In this document: piece by piece, positions 10,329 through 19,078 of the stretch
Layout of the letters: each line of letters begins with the position of its first letter
Position numbering within the stretch: the first letter of the stretch is position 1
From: Rhizaria sp. SCN 62-66
Taxonomy: Eukaryota; Rhizaria, unplaced
Direction of reading: 5' to 3'
Assembly: GCA_001724265.1 (NCBI GenBank)
Contig: MEDY01000458.1
Coordinates: 1-20,153, forward strand
Length of the DNA: 20,153 nucleotides
The notes under the pieces: model-generated
Databases searched by the model: none
The model's input: the letters and a program-made list of their open reading frames with translations, nothing else
What the model was told of the DNA's origin: nothing
Made by a program: the position numbers and the translations under genes

Positions 10329-11875
10329 ATGTCGACTGTTTACGACGCACATTTAAAGAAGCTCCTTGATGGTACGTTTTCCTTCTCAATCCTTCATTGC
10401 CGCAGGTCTGTCAACCCCCACCACTTCGGCTCACTCTTCACTCCCGCTTCCCTTCTCTCCTGCTTCACCAACCACAGCGCACACCGCGAAGCTCGGCAAG
10501 GCCGGCGAGATGCGTCTTGTTGACACCCTCTTTGGCTTTCTGCGCCGCCACACCTCCGTGATGTCCTCTGTGGAGAGCATCAACGAGATCAATCAGATCG
10601 CCCAGAAGCACGCCGACCTCGCCCTCAACGAGGTCCGCCTCAACGTCGAAAGCGGCAAGGACGCCAGCACCGGCACCCCCGCCAACGCCGCTGCCCCCGC
10701 CGCGTCCGCCGCGTCGCCCAAGCCCGTCACTGCTTCCCCCGCCGCTGCTGCCAAGGCCGCCGCCTCCGCCGCGGCCGCCGCCTCCGCCGCCGCCGCCAAG
10801 ACTGCGTTCGCTGCCATGGACACCGTCCAGGCCGACGCCGCCGCCGCGGCCAAGGCGGCCTCCGCCAAGGAGCTTGCCGACGCCGCGGCCGCGCGCCCGT
10901 CGCACCTGGCGGCGCCCAGCAGCGGCAACGGCGGCTCCGGCCCCGGCTACACCTGGACCCAGTCCCTGCTCGAGGTACGCAAACATACAATATCGCGATT
11001 ATATCCACCAGGTGATCGATTATATCTGTTGAATTCTATTATGTCGTTTTATATCTTTTATTTTTATGCACCGCTTTATTCAGTTTGATATTTGATTCTT
11101 GTCCTCTCCAACGAAACATGATTTCTAACCATATTTTTGACTCGCGTTGTTGTTCGTTCGCTACTGCGACTGCCTCCAGACCACGATCACGATTCCGATC
11201 GCTGCGAGCGTCCGCGCCAAGGACTGCGAGGTCATCTACACCCCCGGCACATCTGTTCCCAGCAACACCAAGTCCCCCGCCGCCGGCGGCGACGGCGCTG
11301 GCGGCACCGCCAGCGGGGGCGCTGAGGACGACGACGCCGACGCCGGCCACCTGCTGGTCAAGATCTGCGACGAGGTGTATATCGACGCCGCGCTCACGCA
11401 CTGCATCATCAGCGACGACTTCACCTGGACCATCGAGACCGACAGCTCCGCACCTACGGGCACCGCTGCGGGCGCTGTGAATTCGGGCAAGGTGCTGAGC
11501 ATCTTCCTGCCGAAGCGCAAGCAGCTCTCGTGGTGGTCGGCCGCGCTCAAGACCCACCCGCGCGTCAACACGGCCGAGATCAGCCCCGAGAACGCGAAGC
11601 TGAACGACCTGGACAAACACACACGCGCCATGGTGGAGAAGATGATGTACGAGCAGCGCCTCAAGGCGATCCAGAGCAAGGCGCCGCCGCCCGCCGTGGT
11701 GGGGTCTGACCACTACCAGCTCATGAAGGAGCAGCAGCAACAAAGCCAGGCTGCGTTGGCCGCGGGCAGTCAGGCCGGGGCGCCGAAGGGGATGACAGAG
11801 GAGCAGCAGAAGGCGTTTGCCGAGTTCCAGAAGTTGCATCCGGAGATGGACTTCAGCCAGGCCAAGTTCATGTGA
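10329..11875 (+). CDS. nudC: Nuclear distribution protein NudC
   Basis: NudC is a conserved CS-domain (p23/HSP20-like) co-chaperone that works with Hsp90 and stabilises dynein-pathway proteins; it is needed for nuclear migration and cell division. Exons are 10329-10371, 10478-10974 and 11180-11875, giving 411 aa; animal NudC is about 330. The N-terminal NudC domain is visible in residues ~5-45 (YDAHLKKLLD, then LVDTLFGFLRRHTSVM, like the family FFSFLRRKTDFF). Residues ~75-165 are an Ala/Pro-rich linker with a helical, charged stretch. The CS domain begins YTWTQSLLE at 172-180, continues TTITIPI after intron 2, and includes FTWTIE (Trp263) and QLSWWSAAL (Trp298-Trp299). The C-terminal family signature follows: INPEN-like ISPENAKLNDLDKHTRAMVE, then KMMYEQR, and finally HPEMDFSQAKFM. 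A ~30-residue Gly/Ala/Asp insert interrupts the CS domain near 205-235. The ATG starts a 14-codon exon with a GTACGT donor, matching the NudC N-terminus. Identification is secure. Confidence 0.95.
10372..10477 (+). other. Intron 1 of nudC (106 bp)
   Basis: Starts GTACGT and ends CCACAG; the split codon G|CG gives Ala15. The whole intron is pyrimidine-rich rather than AT-rich, and no CTAAC-type branch sequence is obvious. Confidence 0.85.
10975..11179 (+). other. Intron 2 of nudC (205 bp)
   Basis: Starts GTACGC and ends CTCCAG in phase 0, between Glu180 and Thr181 at the first strand of the CS domain. TTCTAAC at 11123-11129 is a good branch-point candidate. Confidence 0.9.
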
Positions 11876-12815
11876 GGAGGACGCCATTCACGCATAAGTA
11901 TGACATGGTAGTTTGAGTCTTTGTTTTTTTGTGTTGGTTTACCGGGTCAGCTTGCTCGACCAATGAGTAAATATACAGTATCATTTTGAAGCACATTTTT
12001 GTGTGTTTTTATTCAGGATGTTTTTATTCATTTGTATACAGCAGTAAATGTCATTTGTTCAAAGCCTTTCACAGCTTGAGGAAGTTTGCAGCATAAAATA
12101 AACTTGTGTGACATGGAGAGAGGGATGCAATTTTGTTGCTCTAGAAAGGACAATTGACGCCACTTGTCATTTAATCTATGTGTACCAGTGTTGCTGTGGC
12201 TTGTATATTATTTGCAAGACTGCGGTATACTCGTACAATGTATATTTATATGGTTGCCTAGCTCATTTTGTTGATGGCGCAGGTTTCTGGAGTGATTGTA
12301 CACATACGAGACATCATGGCACACAGTCTTCCAATCTGGACACACTACACAAGAAATTCTGACACCATGCCATGTGCACAAAGTCTGCTAGCCAGAATCG
12401 TCGTTCATGGTTGGCTCTTGGACTTGAAGCCTCCATAGAGAGCAAACGCAGATGGCGAGATGTTGTCTTTGTAGCGAATATTTCATTCAGTTATTGCTTC
12501 AAACATAAAGCAACCAGAAGAATGGTAATGCTTAAAAGAAGCAATGACTGGCGTGGATTTGTTACACACACTCTCAATCGGCAGTTGGTCCTCCAGCCGC
12601 AAGTTCGACCAAGGGTCTCATGGTCGGAAGACGAACGAGAAATAGAGAATTGCAAAAAGTCCAACGGCTGGGAGAAGAAGAGCCAAATAGAGAGTGTTTG
12701 CAGTGACTCACATAATCAGTCACCTCTATTTTTACAAGCTTAAATATTGAAATCACTTTATAGAGTATTTGTGTATCTTTTTTGACTTCGCTTTTCTTGT
12801 GTTATCCCTCCTCAG
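11876..12815. other. 940-bp intergenic region between nudC and the CDK7-like gene
   Basis: AT-richer DNA without the low-complexity coding style of its neighbours. A plus-strand AATAAA at 12097-12102 could end nudC transcripts. Two minus-strand AATAAA motifs lie at 12008-12013 and 12023-12028. The plus-strand frame 12372-12743 is open for 123 codons and contains a short stretch reminiscent of a Tc1/mariner transposase, but it lacks intact catalytic residues and has no supporting flanks. I do not call a gene here. The final ~35 bp form a pyrimidine tract ending CTCCTCAG directly before the kinase ATG. Confidence 0.5.
12097..12102 (+). terminator. Candidate poly(A) signal AATAAA for nudC
   Basis: Exact AATAAA 222 bp after the nudC stop codon, in the right orientation. 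The motif is short and the region is AT-rich, so it is only a candidate. Confidence 0.35.
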
Positions 12816-14869
12816 ATGGACGTGTCCGTTCGCCTAGCAGTCCCTCCCTCGTCAGGCCTGCTCACCCGGCCTTCACATCTCTTCCCAGCACCCCAGGCAT
12901 CTCCTCCGGCGTCATCATCACACCCTCATGCCCGCTACAAGCGTTCAAATGCGAAGCTTGGCGAAGGCGCGCACGGTGGTGTGTTCCTGGCGACGGTCCA
13001 GCTGCCTCCGCCGCCACATCCCACGACGGTGGGCTTGCTGGCTGCGACTTCGCTCGCGATCCGCGGCGTGACCACGGCTCCGGCGGAGCTATTACCACCG
13101 CTGGCCGTGCTGCCCACACGCGAGGAAGCTGAGGAGGCGGCGCGGGTGCTCTACAGCAACAAGCGCGCACGATACGCCAACACCAACAGTGCAAGCGCCA
13201 ACTCGACCACAAGCTCTGGTTCTGACTCTTCACGTGCTGCCGTTGGAGCTGGTGTGAGCGAAGGCATGATGTCGCCGCACTTCATGAGCGACGCTGCAAC
13301 ACCCGTTGCTGCTGCCTCTCCTGTGGAGACGACTGCGAGTGATGTCGTTGTGAAGCTCGAGCAGACCGCCGTCAAACAAGAGCAACTCGTTGACGCCCTT
13401 GCTTCCAGTGGGGCCGAAGTCCGCGTCAAGTCAGAGCTCAGCGCCGCTGACCTGGGCCACAGTGCCGCCCTTGCGAGTGCGAGCGGCGACGGCGCTGGCG
13501 ACGACGACGACGACTGGGCGGCCTCGCTGCTGCTCGACCCGACGCCCCTCGCCCTGCCCCCCGCCTACCGCACCACCGCCGCGCTCTACAGGCCCGTCAT
13601 GAACACTCACAGTAGCTCTAGCTCTAGCTCCAGCACGAACGCGAGCTCTAGCTCCGACTCCAAGTCTGACGCGGGCGCTGGTCCCAGCGGCGCCCCCGTG
13701 GTGCCCGCCGTGCTGTCGCCGTTTCCCCCCGCGGGCACCGAGGTGGCGATCAAGCGGCTGCGGCTGCGCGACAGCAACTTCGGCTTCAACCTCGAGTCGA
13801 TGCGCGAGCTCTCGCTCTTGGCGGAGATTTCGCACCCGAACATTGTGCGCGTGCTTGATATCTACGTCCAGTCGCAGGAGATCTGCATCGTGATGGAGCG
13901 CCTCAAGTACACGCTCACCGAGCTCATCACAAACTCGTCCATCACGCTCGACCTTCCCGCAGTCAAGACGCTCTCGCTGATGGCTATGCGCGGCGTTGCG
14001 GCGCTGCACGACAGGGATATTCTGCACCGCGACCTCAAGCCAGATAACTTTCTCATCGACAACGACAACACGCTCAAGCTGGCCGACTTCGGTGGCGCCA
14101 AGGTACGAAATTGCCACTGTTATATCATAATGTGTATTTCACATTCAAAGCCGAACTCGTGTGAAAGTATGCTTTTATTTTCAAACACAATCCGTCCAAG
14201 TTTAAAAGCCTTACACTCATCTTCTCGTTCTTCGCTCCGTCGCACACGTCCACAGCACGTATCTTCGCCAGGCCGCCACCTGAGCCCTGCCGCGTGCACG
14301 CTATGGTACCGCGCACCCGAGCTGCTCTTTGGCAGCCACTCGTACGGCCCCGCCTCGGACGTCTGGTCCCTTGGCTGCATCATCGCCGAGATGCTGCTGC
14401 GCGGCGCGCTGTTCCCTGGCGTCACCACGGAGCTCTCGCAGCTCACCAAGATCATCACGGTCATGGGCGACGCCAACGAGGGGAACTGGCCCGGCGTGAC
14501 CTCGCTGCCACACTACGTGCCCTTTAAGCCCACGCAGCCCGTGTCGTGGTACGCGCTCTTCCCGCAGGTACGTCACACTCTAGAGCGCCGTGACTTGACG
14601 ACAACGACACCGGCGTTTGCAGCTTAGTCCAAGGAGTATTTGACTTTGCTCTGGACATTAAGTGTTTCTCGGACATGTCTGACCAACATTCAACCTTTTG
14701 CTTGCTCATTTCTTTATAGGCTGGTGAGGCGGCCCGTGACTTGCTGTCTAAGATGCTGGTGCTGTGTCCCGCGCGCCGCATCAGCCTCAAGGACGCAATG
14801 AATCACCGCTTTTTCACCGAACATCCGCTGCCGATCTCCCAGGACCGTCTTCCCAAGGCTTTTGTGTGA
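12816..14869 (+). CDS. CDK7: CDK7-like cyclin-dependent kinase with large N-lobe insert
   Basis: CDK7 is the kinase of the CDK-activating complex and of TFIIH, phosphorylating cell-cycle CDKs and the RNA polymerase II tail. Exons 12816-14102, 14256-14567 and 14720-14869 join in phase 0 to 582 aa. Visible kinase motifs: Gly-rich loop GEGAHGGVF (49-57), ATP lysine in VAIK (Lys313), C-helix SMREL (Glu331), HRDLKPDN (Asp406), DFGG (Asp424), WYRAPELLFG (446-455), YGPASDVWSLGCIIAEMLLR and the final FFTEHPLPISQDRLPKAF. The stretch between DFGxAK and WYRAPE is 16 residues, the same as in CDK7 and one shorter than in CDK20; AEMLLRGALFPG and HYVPFK also match CDK7 best. The Gly-rich loop alone looks more like CDK20. 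About 250 Ser/Ala-rich residues (~61-309) separate the Gly-rich loop from Lys313. Ser439 takes the place of the T-loop threonine. The start is uncertain: the ATG directly follows a consensus-like acceptor, and an in-frame TGA lies at 12783-12785. Confidence 0.8.
14103..14255 (+). other. Intron 1 of the CDK7-like gene (153 bp)
   Basis: Starts GTACGA and ends TCCACAG in phase 0. It separates the DFGGAK motif from the activation loop. The frame stays open through it, so read-through would add 51 residues; removing it restores the exact CDK7 spacing of the activation segment, which supports splicing. Confidence 0.85.
14568..14719 (+). other. Intron 2 of the CDK7-like gene (152 bp)
   Basis: Starts GTACGT and ends TTTATAG in phase 0. 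Read-through meets a TAG at 14625-14627, whereas splicing restores the C-terminal kinase helix (AARDLLSKML...PARRI). Confidence 0.9.
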
Positions 14870-15211
14870 GGACTTTTGCCGTCTATTTGCTATTGGCTGA
14901 CTGTCTTTGACTCGGATCATGTTTAATGGTCTAACGAGTGGCCAGAACACACTTGCTGTTTTAGACAGGTATAAGCTGCACAATGAGAAGCAGCGTTACA
15001 TGTTATTATATACGAATCGCCTATGTAGTCTCCAATAAAACTTCTTATATTGATATTTTCACGTACATATGCACAATCAAATTGTATTACAGCACAGATT
15101 CTCATTCGATTGGCAAACAAAACACTGGATTATTGCGATTTTTAGAATACTCCACACACAGGTTCTTCATGTAAAATATATTGTTTCTCTCGTCGCTCAC
15201 CGCTGTCGGTA
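14870..15211. other. Convergent 3' intergenic region
   Basis: 342 bp between the stop codons of the plus-strand kinase and the minus-strand coiled-coil gene. It is AT-rich, and must hold both 3' UTRs. No exact AATAAA was seen on the minus strand. No RNA gene or ORF is supported. Confidence 0.5.
15034..15039 (+). terminator. Candidate poly(A) signal AATAAA for the CDK7-like gene
   Basis: Exact AATAAA 165 bp after the kinase stop codon, in the sense orientation, in AT-rich DNA. Confidence 0.45.
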
Positions 15212-18200
15212 TTACGGCTTCGCCATGGCATTGGCGTGCGCGAGCTGCGCCACGAGCGCCTCGCACTTGCTCCGCAGCGCGTCCTTCTCGCGCCGCTCCG
15301 CACCCAGCCGGTCCCCGCGGCGCGCGAGCTCGCTGGCCAGCGCGGCCTCCTGGCGCTGCCACGCCGTGATGGCGTCGTCGCGGTCCCGTAGCGCCGCCGT
15401 GAGAGCGGCCACGCGCGCCTGCAGCGTCGCAACCAGCACTGTGCCGCCGTTCGGGGTCGTGGCAGGAACGGCGTTGGCGTTCGAGCATGGCACAGCGCGC
15501 GTGGTCAAGTCGGCAGGAGACGCACCAGACGCCGCCATTGAGCTGGCGTTCGCGACGTTGCTGCCGCTGCTCCGATTCACACTTGCATTTGCGCTGCCGT
15601 GATTACAGCTCGCACGGCTGCTGTTATTGTGGTCGCGGTCGTGGTCGTGGTTGCTACTGGCGTCAGCGTTCATGTGGCCACAGCGGCCGCACTTCATCAG
15701 ACAAGTGCCGCTCACGACAGAGCTCTTAGCACTGCCAGTCACCGACTTAGCAATCGCGTTGCCGCCGTTGCCCGTGTTCGTGCTATTGCTGTAGTGTAGC
15801 AGCGCGTCGCGCTCCGCCTCCGTCACGGCCAGCACGCCCTGCAGCCGCCGCCGCTCGGCGGCCTCGGTCTCCGCCGCCGCCGCCACGGCCGCCGCGCTGG
15901 CCTCCGCGGCCGCCGCGACGCCGCTGGCCTTGGCGGCCTGTGCGGTCAGCAGCGCGACCTCGGCGGCCGCCGCGGACTCGACCTCGAGGGCACGCGCGCG
16001 CCAGGCGTGGGCGAGGGCGATGAGGCCGGCCGGCGACACCAGGCCGGTGACCTGATGTCAACAAATGAGCAAAAAGAACATGATTGAGGTGTTGGAGCGG
16101 TGAGTATGTCAATCATAATATGATAGTGTGACACGAAACAACAAGAATAATTAGAGCATCGCATTTACAAGTGCAGCTTCATTTCAAATGCGTCACTCCG
16201 AAAGTAGATTTGTTTTCATCGCGTATGAACGTACCACATCGCCGCTCGTCACGCTGTGGCTCGCGCTGGTACTTGCAGCACTGCTGACACGCGAGCTAAA
16301 AGCGGCATTGCCCTTCGCGTTCTTATCACTTGCGACAAAGCTGATCACGCCGCTGACAGCAGGCGGGGCCGGCGGCGGAGCCGTCCCACCCGTGGCACCA
16401 GCGCTGCTGGCGCTCAGAGGGCTGGTGCCCGAGAAGGCGAGTTTCGCCAGCGCCGCGTCCAGCTCCCGCTGCAGCCGCTGCGCCTGCTCCTGCGAGGCCC
16501 TACCCACGCGCTCCGCAGCCGCGGCGCGCACGCCAGCGCCCGCCGCCATCGCCTCGGCCGCGGCCGCGCGCGCAGCCGCCCGCGCCGCGGCCTCAGCCTC
16601 CGCGGCGCGCTCCGTCTCTGCGACGGCCAGCGCGCGCGCGAGGGTCGCGATGTGCTCCTTGGCTGCCGCCACCGCCGCAGCGGCCGCCGCCCCGCGCTCG
16701 CGCTCCTGCTCCTGCGCAGCGTCGCGCGCCGCCAGCGCGGCCCGCAGCCGCTGACTCTCCTGCTCAGCGCGCGCCTTGACGTCCACGGCGGCGTTCGCGG
16801 CGCGCGCGGCGGCGCCGAGGCGGCGCAACAGCGTGCCGATGTCATGCTTGGCGCGCGCGGTGACCGCGGCCGTCTCCTGCTCCGCGCGGGCGAGACGCGT
16901 GAGCAGCTGCGACCACTCGCGGCCCGCGGCGGCAAAGCGCGCAGTGAGGTCCTGCGCCAGAGCCTCGGCGCGGGCGCGCGCGCGCAGGGAGGACGAGGAC
17001 AGGGACGTGGCTGAGGCGAGCGCGAGCCGCAGCGAGGAGGCTTCGCTGCGCAGGGAAGAGTCTTCGGCGCGCAGGGACGACGGCTTGGAATTAATTGCGT
17101 CGGGATCTTGCAAGGCGGGGGCAGATGAGGCTGGAGCGAGGTCCTCTGGGACGCTCGCGCTTTTCTTGGCGAGAGCGCTCGTGCTCGACGGAGACGGAGA
17201 GATTGAGCTGGTGTCAGTCGTCGATTTGCGAGTATCCTCGGTGATATTGGTATTATTCCGGTGGGCAAACTGAGAAGTGGACGGGCTCGCGCTGTTTACA
17301 TCCAGACCGGCCGTCATGTTGCTATCGGTGATAAGCTGCCCTTGCCCGGGCGCTCGCTGCTGCTCCCGGAGCGTTTGCTGCGTGAGCAGGGCGATCAGCT
17401 CCTCCGTCGTGGCGTCGGGGTGCGCCTCGATCAGCGCCGCCACGGCGAGGTCGCTGCTCGCGTTCGTCACCAGACTCGAGTTGGTGTTGTTGCCGGCGGG
17501 GGCGCTGCTGCCGCTAGTGTTCGGCTCTGTGATGAGACTGATGTTAGCGTTTGTGTTGTTGTTGCTGTGCGGCTGCCAGGCAAAGGCAGGAAAGGCAAAC
17601 GATGTCGCCTTCATCCCATCACTGCCAACGCTCGTAGCAGAACTCGCAGCAGGAGCCACATCACGCGGCCCGTCTCGCTCTTGTTCTTGCTCTTGACCGT
17701 GGCTGTGACTGGTTTGCGGGTAGTTGCTGTCGTCGGCGGCCGTGAGGACCTGTCTCAGCAGCCGCGCCGCCGCATCCAGCTCCGCCAGCGGCGACGGGCC
17801 ATGCGCCGCGAGCGCGCGCAGCGGAGACATCGCCTTGTCGGCGTACGAGAACGCGGCGTCGGCCGGGCTCGGGCTAGCATTCGCGCTCACAGTGGAGGAA
17901 GCAGCTGCGCTTGCGGCGCCATCAAGGCTCGCGTGACTGGAATCGACGTGCTGTTGCTGCTCTTGCTGACGCTTGGGAGGGCTAAGGGGGCTGTTGTGCG
18001 GCGGCGTGAGCGGCCCGAGGTGGGCGTTAGCGTACAAACCGGCGAACCTATTTGAGATGAGTGCAGAGACATCCATGTCGATGTCGTTCTCAGTCGTGTC
18101 GCCTGCGCGGCTCGCGAGAGCGTCGATCGCAGCCGCGTTGGCGTCGATATCACCGGGGTTACTAAGATAGCTGTTGTTCATGTTCGTGTTGTAGCCATTG

Positions 18201-19078
18201 TCGTCTACGGAGGTGTTGGACGGAAGCATGACAGCGAACGCACGGATTGCAGCCTCACTCAGCGCTGCTTCCTCTGCCTTGGCTGCTGCAGCCTCAGCAT
18301 CAGCTTCTGCATCAACCTCTGCGTCAACATCGCCCTCAGCCCCAGTCGTCACGGTCGCGTTCGCACTCCTCGCCGCGTGTTCAACACTTGCGTTCGCGCC
18401 AGCGGCGCTGACACTGCTCGAATGTGCGCTCATCGGGCGACCCATGACCGACTCGAACAAGGCGTCGATGTCGTTCTCAGCGCCAATCACAGCATCAGAA
18501 ACAACACCAGAATGTGGGTCAGAGTCCCTATTCTGCTGCCATGGTTGTTGCTCTTGCTGCCGGATCGCTTGCGACGCGGAGCCAGTGCTGTGTGCGCCGA
18601 GCACGTCCCGCGGCGCCTGCAGCAGCGCGAGCCGCCGGTCGGCCTCAGCTCCGAGCCAGGACGACAGCGCCGCCGCGGAGAACAGACCCCAGGCGTCGGC
18701 ACCGCTGCGGTCGCTGTCGTTGTCGCTGACAGGATCAGCGTCGCTGGCTGCGGTGGCTGATCTCGCGACGTCGTCGAACAGCTGCTGCTGGTGGTGTTGG
18801 CGGAACTGCTGGTGGTGTTGCGGGGGTGCAAACGGGGCAAAAGATTGCTTACCGCCAGTGCGGCCCAGGTTGTTGGTGCGCTGCCGGGTCTCGAGGCCAG
18901 CGTCGTCATCGTTGTCGGCCACAGGGGGAGCTGACAACGATGATGGCGAAGACGAAGATGACGAGGAAGTGGGATCCGTGAGCAGTGCTTCCAGATCAAG
19001 AGCGGATGCGTGCGACACAGTGTAGGGGCGCTGAGGACCAACGGAAACGCCGGGTACATAATGCGGTTGTGAAGACAT
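15212..19078 (-). CDS. Large Ala-rich coiled-coil protein, function unknown
   Basis: Two exons, 19078-16235 and 16051-15212, give 1227 aa; both lie in the same frame class and join in phase 0 (GAT GTG | GTC ACC). I chose the ATG at 19078; an upstream GTG at 19102 is not a usual eukaryotic start. Residues 1-540 are low complexity and acidic, with Ser runs, Gln-rich patches and a proline-directed site cluster at 358-370. Residues ~542-575 (AVAALIEAHPDATTEELIAL) look like a CUE/UBA-type helical pair, but this is weak. Residues ~690-880 form a long Ala/Arg/Glu coiled coil with heptads; further coils lie near 964-1040 and 1161-1222. A Cys/His cluster sits at 1065-1090 (Cys1065, Cys1069, Cys1072, His1074 and several later His). 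No enzyme domain or membrane segment is visible. Such architecture suits a scaffold, cytoskeletal or Golgi-type tether, but the sequence does not say which. Confidence 0.8.
16052..16234 (-). other. Intron of the coiled-coil protein gene (183 bp)
   Basis: On the minus strand the intron begins GTACGT and ends ACATCAG, phase 0. Read-through from exon 1 stops at 16193-16195. GTTGAC just before the acceptor and ATTGAC further up are possible weak branch sites; no CTAAC is present. Confidence 0.85.

Noticed and set aside
11039-11887. 282-codon minus-strand frame over nudC exon 3
   Set aside because: Antisense to the clearly conserved NudC CS domain and C-terminus.
12372-12743. 123-codon plus-strand frame as a gene
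   Set aside because: No splice or composition support and no intact domain; kept only as a possible transposase relic.
13500-13535. DDDDDWAAS as an LC3-interacting (LIR) motif
   Set aside because: LIR needs a hydrophobic Leu, Ile or Val three residues after the Trp; here it is Ser.
13431-14117. 228-codon minus-strand frame
   Set aside because: Antisense to the kinase catalytic core.
16256-17014. 252-codon and similar plus-strand frames over the coiled-coil gene, including 18198-19025
   Set aside because: They mirror the coiled-coil exon; sense-strand heptads and phase-0 splicing favour the minus strand.
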